DNA from: JBGPML01 sp041486955
Lineage (GTDB): Bacteria; Patescibacteriota; UBA1384; 2-12-FULL-50-11; DASWYB01
Assembly: GCA_041486955.1 (NCBI GenBank)
Contig: JBGPML010000021.1
Location: 1 to 11,412 of the forward strand
Direction: 5' to 3'
Length of the DNA: 11,412 nt
Shown here in pieces: positions 1 to 5,072 of this stretch (positions within the stretch are counted from its first letter, which is position 1; every line of letters begins with the position of its first letter). The position numbers were made by a program, and so were the translations under genes. Below the pieces are notes generated by a model. That model was not told the origin of the DNA. It did no database searches and saw nothing but the letters and a program-made list of their open reading frames with translations.

Positions 1-131
1 AAGCAACGATAGGTAATCTTGTCTTTTAACTCTGGATCGTTTTGCAATGCCATAATAAAACGCTTAATTTCTTGCTGCCAGTCTGCCTCAATGCCTTCCT
101 CAAAACGATACGTAATCAGAATGTATTTCAT
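1..131 (-). CDS. Hypothetical protein, N-terminal part only (runs off window)
   Basis: Reading leftward from the ATG at 131-129, the minus strand is open to the window edge and encodes about 43 residues starting MKYILITYRFEEGIEADW. The start is well supported: AAGGAG lies four bases before the ATG, a good Shine-Dalgarno sequence. The visible part has a short beta strand (YILITYRF) followed by an acidic, probably helical stretch. That arrangement would suit the first strand and helix of a small ferredoxin-like or dimeric alpha/beta-barrel protein, but this is a guess from secondary-structure pattern only. No catalytic motif is visible and the gene is incomplete, so no function is assigned. It is transcribed away from the duplicated region to its right. 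Confidence 0.72.
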   Translation of the reverse strand, partial: MKYILITYRFEEGIEADWQQEIKRFIMALQNDPELKDKITYRC

Positions 132-161
132 ACAACTCCTTGTTTATTTATTAACTTTCCC

Positions 162-190
162 TGGTGGACCTTAGCGGAATTACGGTGAAC
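162..190 (-). pseudogene. tRNA 3'-end-like remnant A (T-arm plus acceptor)
   Basis: Read on the minus strand, the segment ends in GGTCCACCA and is preceded by GGTTCACCGTAATTCCGC. It matches the shape and much of the sequence of the T-arm, acceptor and CCA end of the tRNA-Ala at 11272-11347, with the T-loop degraded. There is no anticodon or D-arm. The same position is occupied by related sequence at the start of the second duplicated unit (1036) and at 1937. I read it as a decayed tRNA 3' end that marks the left edge of the duplication. Confidence 0.45.
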
Positions 191-200
191 CATAAAGCAA

Positions 201-281
201 TTGCCGAGTACTTAAGGACTTGGATATGAGTAGCAAGTACATATGGGAGACCTTGTGGAGTTAAGTCTACCATTATATCAT
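201..281 (+). promoter_or_regulatory. Upstream region of first duplicated gene, two promoter candidates
   Basis: The better candidate is TTGTGG (253-258), a 17-base spacer and TATCAT (276-281). The -10 lies six bases before the ATG at 288, so the message would be leaderless or nearly so. A second candidate is TTGCCG (201-206), an 18-base spacer and TATGAG (225-230). Both are matched at equivalent places in the second unit (1078-1158). GTACTT (208-213) and AAGTAC (235-240) form an inverted repeat around the distal candidate and could be an operator. No experimental support is available here. Confidence 0.5.
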
Positions 282-287
282 TGAGTT

Positions 288-974
288 ATGGAGGCAAATA
301 ACATGAACTCAATGTGGAAAATGGTATTGACAGTCGTTGTTACGACCATAGTAGTTGGTGGCGGGACGTATTACCTTACCAGTAATAACAAACCCCCTCA
401 ACCAGCGAACACCAATACCTCAGCAGCGTATAAAACCTTTTCTGGCCAAGAAGGCTACGGATTGAAATTTAGTTATCCATCAACTGGCAGCTCTTACTCA
501 GTAACCTCGATGAAAGGACTGGACGAAACTACCTCGAGTGATTTCTTTGCGCCTGGCTTTGGTTATCGAGCAGCCGCTGGAACTAATCCAACTATCGAAG
601 CAACCTTCTTACGAGCAAAAGATTTTACACCTAGCCTTGAAGGAAAATCTTTTTTGGAAGCAGCATCAGCAATGGCTAGTCAGATTTGCAATAAATGGGG
701 TGGTCAATCAAAATTGGTTGACACTTCAGCTAAATGCACTGGCCCAAGCAAAAGCACTCCATTCACATCGGATTCTGGGGTCAGTGGATATAAACTGGAC
801 TTCGCCGTCGATCTACACGATCAATGGACATGGTCGGTTTACATCTTTGATGTTGGCACATACACGGCCAATAAAGAAACAGCCCTAATGGTTGCGTATA
901 ACCTACAAGATGGGCTGGATGTTTCAGCTGATTATCTTGGTCAAGTCGCAAAAAGCATCTCGTTCCAAAAGTAG
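288..974 (+). CDS. Membrane-anchored extracytoplasmic protein (first duplicate)
   Basis: A 228-residue protein with one N-terminal transmembrane segment (about residues 10-30, VLTVVVTTIVVGGGTYY), a short Pro/Asn/Thr linker and a domain of about 180 residues that should lie outside the membrane. The domain opens with YGLKFSYP (57-64), a pattern also seen as LGYQFQYP in the broken gene at 7757-8304. This resembles the PsbP-like or lipoprotein-like domains common in Patescibacteria, but the family is not certain. C134 and C150 could form a disulfide. Two starts are possible. The ATG at 288 suits a leaderless message, while the ATG at 303 has GGAGG at 290-294 with eight-base spacing. Both are preserved in the paralogue at 1166-1873. 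No enzymatic motif is seen; a surface or adhesive role is inference only. Confidence 0.85.
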   Translation: MEANNMNSMWKMVLTVVVTTIVVGGGTYYLTSNNKPPQPANTNTSAAYKTFSGQEGYGLKFSYPSTGSSYSVTSMKGLDETTSSDFFAPGFGYRAAAGTNPTIEATFLRAKDFTPSLEGKSFLEAASAMASQICNKWGGQSKLVDTSAKCTGPSKSTPFTSDSGVSGYKLDFAVDLHDQWTWSVYIFDVGTYTANKETALMVAYNLQDGLDVSADYLGQVAKSISFQK

Positions 975-1005
975 AAGTTCGATTCCCCTAAGGTCTCAGG
1001 AAACG

Positions 1006-1028
1006 AAAAAATGGGCTTTTAACCCGTT
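1006..1028 (-). terminator. Degenerate terminator hairpin of first unit
   Basis: On the minus strand AACGGG, a seven-base loop and CCCATT are followed by a run of T. The stem has one C-A mismatch compared with the intact copy at 1907-1929. It sits downstream of the remnant at 1036, as the intact copy sits downstream of the tRNA-like piece at 1937. It probably also serves as the convergent end of the upstream plus-strand gene. Confidence 0.45.
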
Positions 1029-1035
1029 AATTCGA

Positions 1036-1058
1036 TGGTGGAGGTGGGGGGAATAAGG
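1036..1058 (-). pseudogene. tRNA 3'-end-like remnant B
   Basis: TGGTGGAGGTGGGGGGAAT occupies the position equivalent to TGGTGGACCTTAGCGGAAT at 162 and TGGTGGACCTGAGGGGAGT at 1937. Only the CCA end and part of an acceptor and T-stem are recognisable on the minus strand. It marks the junction between the two duplicated units. Confidence 0.4.
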
Positions 1059-1077
1059 TTGAACTTTCACCAAGAGC

Positions 1078-1158
1078 TTGCAGAGTACTTAATGGCTTGG
1101 ATATAAGTAGCAAGTAAATATGTTACTCATTGTGGAATTAAATCCGGCATTGTAAGAT
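1078..1158 (+). promoter_or_regulatory. Upstream region of second duplicated gene, two promoter candidates
   Basis: The proximal candidate is TTGTGG (1130-1135), a 17-base spacer and TAAGAT (1153-1158), seven bases before the ATG at 1166. The distal candidate is TTGCAG (1078-1083), an 18-base spacer and TATAAG (1102-1107). Retention of both in two diverged units supports real regulatory function, but does not say which is used. The CTTG...CAAG mini-stem around GATATAAGTAG is also kept. Confidence 0.5.
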
Positions 1159-1165
1159 TGAGTAA

Positions 1166-1873
1166 ATGGAGAAAAATAACATGAACTCAATGGGAAAAAT
1201 GATATTGACAGTGCTGGTTACCACCTTAGTGATTGGTGGCGGAACGTATTACTTCGTAAATAATAAGGCCATAACAGACAAGACAGCATTGCAGACTCAA
1301 GTTAGCACCCTTACGACTGAAAAGGCCACTAAAGATAAGGCCACTGAAGATCTGCAAAGCCAAATCGCTGACTTGAAGAAATCAACAGCGGCCACAGCAA
1401 ATATCGTAAAATACTCGCTTGCTAACTATAGTACTCCCAAAACCAACCTCAATCTTCAGTTTGAGCTGCCAGATGGTTACGGCGCAGCAATGGATCAAGA
1501 GGGAGAAGGAGCTTTAGTAGTCACCTACAACGTTGGCAAATTCGTAAGCCAGAACGGTAAGAATGTTATTCAGGTAACAACTTCAGTTCCGACACACGTG
1601 AAAATAATTCCATCCTTTGATTCGAAAGTTACTACACTAGCGGATTGGCAGAAAAAAGATACCGGATTTGATCTTCTCCCATCAGACGCAAAGAAAATGA
1701 CCGATGTTACAATTGCAGGCATTACTGCCACGCGCTATGACGTAGGTGGCTTCGGGGAGTATCACTTGATCCAATTCGTCAAAGACAAAAGTTTCTACGA
1801 AATCCGAAATGAAGTTGGCCTAGACGAGGATGTGATCAGTAAGATAATCGCGACTTTCACCTTTACGAAGTAA
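1166..1873 (+). CDS. Membrane-anchored protein with coiled coil (second duplicate)
   Basis: A 235-residue paralogue of the protein at 288-974. The first 30 residues are almost the same (MExNNMNSM then a hydrophobic segment ending GGGTYY). After the membrane anchor it has something its partner lacks: a charged, heptad-like stretch at about residues 35-72 (LQTQVSTLTTEKATKDKATE and onward), probably a coiled coil that spaces or oligomerises the domain. The outer domain (about 80-235) starts with LNLQFELP (95-102) and has no cysteine. The alternative start at 1181 has GGAG at 1168-1171 with nine-base spacing; the ATG at 1166 fits a leaderless message. Function unknown. The gene converges on the tRNA-Ala transcript and shares its terminator hairpin. 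Confidence 0.86.
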   Translation: MEKNNMNSMGKMILTVLVTTLVIGGGTYYFVNNKAITDKTALQTQVSTLTTEKATKDKATEDLQSQIADLKKSTAATANIVKYSLANYSTPKTNLNLQFELPDGYGAAMDQEGEGALVVTYNVGKFVSQNGKNVIQVTTSVPTHVKIIPSFDSKVTTLADWQKKDTGFDLLPSDAKKMTDVTIAGITATRYDVGGFGEYHLIQFVKDKSFYEIRNEVGLDEDVISKIIATFTFTK

Positions 1874-1906
1874 CGAAGTTCGATTCCCCCAAGGTTTCGG
1901 GGTACG

Positions 1907-1929
1907 AAAAAACGGGCGTTTAACCCGTT
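1907..1929 (-). terminator. Rho-independent terminator of the tRNA-Ala(CGC) transcript
   Basis: On the minus strand AACGGG, loop TTAAACG and CCCGTT run straight into a T tract (TTTTTT), a textbook intrinsic terminator, placed just after the tRNA-like 3' end at 1937. In the plus direction the same hairpin follows the stop of the membrane protein at 1873 and may end that transcript too, though its plus-strand tail (AATT) is weak. Confidence 0.82.
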
Positions 1930-1936
1930 AATTCGA

Positions 1937-1984
1937 TGGTGGACCTGAGGGGAGTCGAACCCCTTACCTCAGCAATGCGAATGC
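1937..1984 (-). pseudogene. tRNA 3'-half-like fragment C
   Basis: Read on the minus strand it contains GCATTCGCATTGC, identical to the anticodon region of the neighbouring tRNA-Ala(CGC), then a well-formed T-arm (GGGG TTCGACT CCCC), an acceptor strand CAGGTCC, A and CCA. No matching acceptor 5' strand (GGACCTG or GGGCCTG) or D-arm precedes it, since the 3' trailer of tRNA-Ala(CGC) begins only about 20 bases upstream. I call it a 3' half, either a decayed gene or a retained tRNA-like tail on the same transcript. U at the position equivalent to 70 is compatible with an alanine origin. Confidence 0.6.
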
Positions 1985-1991
1985 TTATTTA

Positions 1992-2098
1992 GTTAGAAAT
2001 CGTTTGGTGGAGATAGCGGGATTCGAACCCACGGCCTTCGCAATGCGAATGCGACGCTCTACCGGCTGAGCTATATCCCCATACAAACGATTTCTAAC
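1992..2098. repeat. Perfect 15-bp inverted repeat flanking tRNA-Ala(CGC)
   Basis: GTTAGAAATCGTTTG (1992-2006) and CAAACGATTTCTAAC (2084-2098) are exact reverse complements and enclose the tRNA. In the precursor RNA they would form a long helix of leader with trailer directly below the acceptor stem; the arm includes the CA of the encoded CCA. This is longer than ordinary leader/trailer pairing. Confidence 0.9.
2005..2080 (-). tRNA. tRNA-Ala, anticodon CGC
   Basis: A complete 76-base cloverleaf including the encoded CCA. The acceptor is GGGGATA/TATCTCC, with the G3-U70 wobble that is the main alanine identity signal. The D-arm is GCTC-AGCCGGTA-GAGC, the anticodon stem TCGCA/TGCGA with loop TTCGCAT (anticodon CGC), the T-arm GTGGG-TTCGAAT-CCCGC, and the discriminator is A. 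It reads GCG codons. It sits alone between a strong promoter (2193-2221) and a terminator (1907-1929). Two tRNA-like fragments share the predicted transcript, which is unusual. The second alanine tRNA in the window (UGC, 11272) could also read GCG by wobble. Confidence 0.96.
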
Positions 2099-2117
2099 CC
2101 ATGTTATCTTATATATT

Positions 2118-2150
2118 GGCTCAGGACTGTACCGACCGAGCTATGACCGA
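2118..2150 (-). pseudogene. tRNA 5'-half-like fragment in the tRNA-Ala leader
   Basis: The minus-strand leader contains CGGTCATAGCTCGGTCGGTA, which resembles acceptor 3' part, TA, D-stem GCTC and D-loop of the neighbouring tRNA (ATATAGCTCAGCCGGTA). A GAGC that could close the D-stem occurs, but after a loop too long for a tRNA. It does not pair with the acceptor strand of the 3'-half fragment at 1937. It is probably a degraded tRNA 5' half. Confidence 0.4.
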
Positions 2151-2192
2151 AGGGAATCCCCTTGTGGGGCTGGCACGTAATATTTCATACCT

Positions 2193-2221
2193 ATTATATC
2201 TCTAACAGGTTTAACCGGCAA
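2193..2221 (-). promoter_or_regulatory. Strong promoter for tRNA-Ala(CGC)
   Basis: On the minus strand TTGCCG (2221-2216), exactly 17 bases, then TATAAT (2198-2193). Transcription should start near 2186 and give a leader of about 105 bases before the mature tRNA. The leader holds a CCCC-ACAA-GGGG hairpin (around 2158-2169) and the tRNA-5'-like fragment. Confidence 0.82.
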
Positions 2222-2270
2222 TTCTCGAATTATCTTTGAATTTGCCGATGTTTTCTTGAGCGTTTTTTGT

Positions 2271-2276
2271 TAGCCT
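2271..2276 (+). promoter_or_regulatory. -10-like hexamer placed for a leaderless start of the polymerase gene
   Basis: TAGCCT lies six bases before the ATG at 2283, and no Shine-Dalgarno sequence is present in between. The same geometry (hexamer, six bases, ATG) occurs before the genes starting at 6529 and 8304. No good -35 is seen, so this is tentative. Confidence 0.35.
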
Positions 2277-2282
2277 GAATAT

Positions 2283-4010
2283 ATGCCTATACACAATCAG
2301 GAAATTGCCCAACAATTTGAAGAAATTGCCAATCTGCTTGAGCTGCAGAATGCCAATCCATTTCGGATTCGGGCTTACCGCAACGCTGCGCGAAGTTTAC
2401 GCGACTTTCCGCGTGAAGCGTCTAGCTTAGTTGACGCCTCAGAGGACTTGCATCAAATCGCTGGCGTAGGAATAGACTTAGCGAATAAAATCGAAGAGGT
2501 GGTAAAAACGGGCAAGATGGCTTTTTTAGCTAAGCAGAAAAAGAAAGTGCCCGAAACTTTAACTGACCTCTTACAAATTCCTGGACTTGGGCCAAAACGG
2601 GTCCAAACGCTTTATAAAAAACTTCATATTAAGACGTTACCTCAACTCCAACAAGCCATTGCCAACCACAAGATTAGCTCGCTCGAGGGATTTGGTAGCA
2701 AAACTGAAACGCTGATTGCCGACGGGGTAACTGACCGTCAGGTTATCAACGAGCGACACATTCGGGCCCATGTTGCCCCTTATGCTGAAGACTTAGTCAA
2801 ATATCTGAAGGCAATTTCCGGAGTGCAGCAAGTTCAAGTCTGTGGCAGTTATCGCCGGTGGACGGAAACTGTTGGCGATTTAGACTTTGTAGTGACGGCT
2901 AAGAAAGCCGAAAGCGTCATGGAAAAAATGACGAATTACAGTCAGATCTCCCGTATAGTTTCTCAAGGTCCGACGCGGATGACAGTTATTTTGAAACAAG
3001 GTATTCAAGTTGACGTGCGAGTCGTACCAAATAAAAGTTATGGCGCTGCTGTTCACTACTTCACCGGCAGTAAAGCTCACGTCGTGGCTCTCCGAAAACG
3101 TGCGATCGAAAGAAAGCTTAAAGTAAATGAGTATGGAATTTTTCGAGGCAGCAAAGCTATCGCCGGCGAAACTGAAGAATCAGTTTATAAGGCTCTCGGG
3201 CTTGAATATGTTCCACCAGAATTACGGGAAAACCGAGGTGAAATTGAAGCGGCCGAGAAACATCACCTCCCCAGGTTTGTTGAGCCATCAGATTTACGCG
3301 GTGATCTCCATTCTCATACCAATGCCACTGATGGTAAAAACAGTCTAAAGGAAATGGCTCAGGCCGCCAAAGCTTCTGGACTGGAATATTTAGCTAATAC
3401 GGACCATTCCAAACGATTGACTATGGCCCATGGATTTACCGCCAAAGATCTTTTGAAACGCTGTGAAGAAATCGATCAGTTAAACGCTACTCTCAAGGAT
3501 TTTACCGTACTTAAAGGGATAGAGGTGGATATTCTCGAAGATGGCACTCTCGATCTGCCGGATGAGGCGTTAAAAGAATTAGATATTGTTGTCGCGTCGG
3601 TTCATAGTCTCTTTAAATTGAGTGAAGACAAACAAACTGAGCGAATTATTCGAGCAATTAGCAATCCATACGTGTCCATTCTGGGCCATCCGACTGGCCG
3701 GCTAATCGGCCGTCGTGAAAGCTATGCTGTTAATATAGAAATGGTTATCAAAGCCGTGAAAGACCGTGGGAATTATCTCGAGCTCAATGCCAATCCCGAA
3801 CGATTGGACTTAAATGACGTTCAATGTAAAAGGGCGAAGGAACTTGGCATTTTAATCAGTATTAATTCAGATGCTCATAGCATCAACGGATTTTCGGTTT
3901 TAGAAACCGGCGTTCATTACGCCAAACGCGGCTGGCTCGAGAAAAAAGACATACTTAATACGCGTTCGTTAAGCGAGTTGAAGAAGTTATTAGCAAAATC
4001 GAGAAAATAA
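2283..4010 (+). CDS. polX: DNA polymerase X family with PHP domain (PolX)
   Basis: A 575-residue protein of normal length for bacterial PolX, a gap-filling DNA repair polymerase fused to a metal-dependent PHP phosphoesterase/exonuclease. In order: an N-terminal 8-kDa-like domain, helix-hairpin-helix motifs (IPGLGPKRVQ at 99-108; LEGFGSKTETL at 134-144), then the nucleotidyltransferase palm with GSYRRWTETVGDLD (188-201), giving catalytic D199 and D201 and third carboxylate D244 (VDVRVV), and YFTGS (259-263). The PHP domain (from about 338) keeps HSH 343-345, TDH 373-375, E414, H441, GHP 468-470 and SDAH 529-532, so all expected metal ligands appear present and the nuclease is probably active. 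There is no Shine-Dalgarno sequence; a leaderless start is likely. The gene stands alone, between the tRNA region and a convergent neighbour. Confidence 0.97.
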   Translation: MPIHNQEIAQQFEEIANLLELQNANPFRIRAYRNAARSLRDFPREASSLVDASEDLHQIAGVGIDLANKIEEVVKTGKMAFLAKQKKKVPETLTDLLQIPGLGPKRVQTLYKKLHIKTLPQLQQAIANHKISSLEGFGSKTETLIADGVTDRQVINERHIRAHVAPYAEDLVKYLKAISGVQQVQVCGSYRRWTETVGDLDFVVTAKKAESVMEKMTNYSQISRIVSQGPTRMTVILKQGIQVDVRVVPNKSYGAAVHYFTGSKAHVVALRKRAIERKLKVNEYGIFRGSKAIAGETEESVYKALGLEYVPPELRENRGEIEAAEKHHLPRFVEPSDLRGDLHSHTNATDGKNSLKEMAQAAKASGLEYLANTDHSKRLTMAHGFTAKDLLKRCEEIDQLNATLKDFTVLKGIEVDILEDGTLDLPDEALKELDIVVASVHSLFKLSEDKQTERIIRAISNPYVSILGHPTGRLIGRRESYAVNIEMVIKAVKDRGNYLELNANPERLDLNDVQCKRAKELGILISINSDAHSINGFSVLETGVHYAKRGWLEKKDILNTRSLSELKKLLAKSRK

Positions 4011-4011
4011 T

Positions 4012-4035
4012 AGCTCTCCGTTGCAACGGAGAGCT
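4012..4035 (-). terminator. Perfect 24-base palindrome between convergent genes
   Basis: AGCTCTCCGTTG is followed directly by its exact reverse complement, a 12-bp stem with at most a tiny loop. On the minus strand it begins at the last base of the stop codon of the gene at 4035 and is followed by TATTATTTTC, so it fits an intrinsic terminator for that gene. It lies two bases after the polymerase stop and can also protect the 3' end of that message. Confidence 0.78.
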
Positions 4036-4952
4036 TATCGTCCAAGGTATTCTTTGACTCGGACGAGGTCATTGGGGGTGAAATACTCTACTACCATTTG
4101 CTTCCCTTTGATCTTCTTCTGCCCCTCGATACCAAGCTCTTCGAGAATCTTATCTAATCGATTAGTACCGATGCATACTTCTTGGGTGAGCCGGTACTTA
4201 GAGAAGGTCGGGGGTAGATCGCTCAGGTTAGCGATGAATGGCGAAATGAGGTCAAGGATTGTCGGTGGATAAAAAATAGTTACTTTTCCATCGACACTCG
4301 TCCGTTCCTCACCTTTTGCTTCGAGGCTAGCAATCTCTTCTTTGACGTACTTGAACGGAAGCTTAAGCTCACGCGCTATATCGTCTATGTTAAGGAGTTT
4401 GAAAAGAGCCAGGACTTCGGCTGGGAAGTATTCCCTCTCACGGTTCATCCGATCCCGACATATTTCCCCAACAATACCGAGCAAGTGGAGTCGTCTTTGC
4501 ACCCTCCCGTGCACCCACCCAATTTGACGAGCTATTCCCCCAATTGTAATTTGCTTTTTTTTAGCCGGCGGTACAAGTCTAGCCTTACGGCGCAGGATAC
4601 TGACCCATCGGCGAGCATATCGGATCGCAATCCGGTTTTGTGAGTCTCGACGATACTCGCCAATCGCGCCCGCTGCGTCAAGCGCCCGCTTGATCCATTT
4701 TTCTCGGCGACCAACCAATGGGATCATCTCATTAAGAGTAAGATATCCCTCTGAACTCGGGATTGGTAACGGAGATGTCTTAACTAATTCGATGGCAGTG
4801 CGCGGAAACAATGGAGTTTCATCTCTAATGCTGGTTGGATCAATTCCGTGAAGTTGAAGCTGAGCTAAAACTTCTACCTCACTCAACCCAGTTTCCTGAA
4901 TGAATATAATGATCCCTACACCGACATGACCATCTTCCCTGGGAAACAACAC
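4035..4952 (-). CDS. Protein of about five tandem winged-helix-like repeats, putative DNA-binding regulator
   Basis: From the GTG at 4952 this is a 305-residue protein. I chose this start because AAAGGGG lies eight bases upstream, a strong promoter lies just before it (4996-5024), and the open frame further upstream runs antisense to the gene at 5073. An alternative GTG is at 4970. The sequence falls into about five units near residues 14-58, 70-120, 133-184, 186-237 and 250-303. Each has a helix-turn-helix-like core (for example ITIGGIARQIGWVHGRVQRR; LNIDDIARELKLPFKYVKEE), a basic or Gly-rich turn, and an aromatic-x-Pro/Ala/Arg step before a hydrophobic helix (FPAEVLALF, YPPTILDLI, FTPNDLVRV). 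It is basic in repeats 2-3. I know no named family with this build; MerR- or replication-initiator-like wHTH folds are the nearest. Sequence-specific DNA binding is inferred. Confidence 0.78.
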   Translation of the reverse strand: MLFPREDGHVGVGIIIFIQETGLSEVEVLAQLQLHGIDPTSIRDETPLFPRTAIELVKTSPLPIPSSEGYLTLNEMIPLVGRREKWIKRALDAAGAIGEYRRDSQNRIAIRYARRWVSILRRKARLVPPAKKKQITIGGIARQIGWVHGRVQRRLHLLGIVGEICRDRMNREREYFPAEVLALFKLLNIDDIARELKLPFKYVKEEIASLEAKGEERTSVDGKVTIFYPPTILDLISPFIANLSDLPPTFSKYRLTQEVCIGTNRLDKILEELGIEGQKKIKGKQMVVEYFTPNDLVRVKEYLGR

Positions 4953-4995
4953 GATGCTTACCCCTTTCACGTGGCAGTCGTTCGATGACAGGCGC

Positions 4996-5024
4996 AGTAT
5001 ACAAAAATTCAACCAAGGTGTAAA
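4996..5024 (-). promoter_or_regulatory. Strong promoter of the repeat-HTH gene
   Basis: On the minus strand TTTACA (5024-5019), a 17-base spacer and TATACT (5001-4996), close to the sigma-70 consensus. The predicted start is near 4989, leaving a leader of about 36 bases to the GTG at 4952. The promoter lies inside the 120-base gap to the divergent gene at 5073, so a product binding here could control both genes. Confidence 0.78.
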
Positions 5025-5072
5025 TAAAATAGAGGAGTCAAGGCTCAATCGCATGATGAAAGGGGGAAGGTT

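Larger units (their letters stand above)
162..1936. repeat. Tandem duplication, two units of about 0.87-0.90 kb
   Basis: Unit 1 spans 162-1035 and unit 2 spans 1036-1936. Homology is collinear through every part: a TGGTGGA tRNA-end remnant, an AGTACTTAA block and a TTGGATATRAGTAGCAAGTA block, the TTGTGG promoter element, the start region, a protein gene with a nearly identical membrane anchor, an AAGTTCGATTCCCC tail, an A-rich hairpin, and TTAACCCGTTAATTCGATGG at the right edge. The 1937 copy of TGGTGGACC opens a third, truncated repeat that runs into the tRNA region. The anchors and flanks are much better conserved than the extracytoplasmic domains. The alignment was made by eye, so exact identities are not given. 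Confidence 0.85.

Noticed and set aside
1937..2186. A tmRNA (ssrA) gene, suggested by the GGTTCGACTCCCC T-arm with CCA end
   Set aside because: The required length of about 350 bases, the tag reading frame and a matching 5' acceptor strand are missing, and a complete tRNA-Ala occupies the middle.
2880..3348. Short open frames overlapping the polymerase gene on both strands
   Set aside because: The polymerase frame is continuous with all family motifs; these have no independent support.
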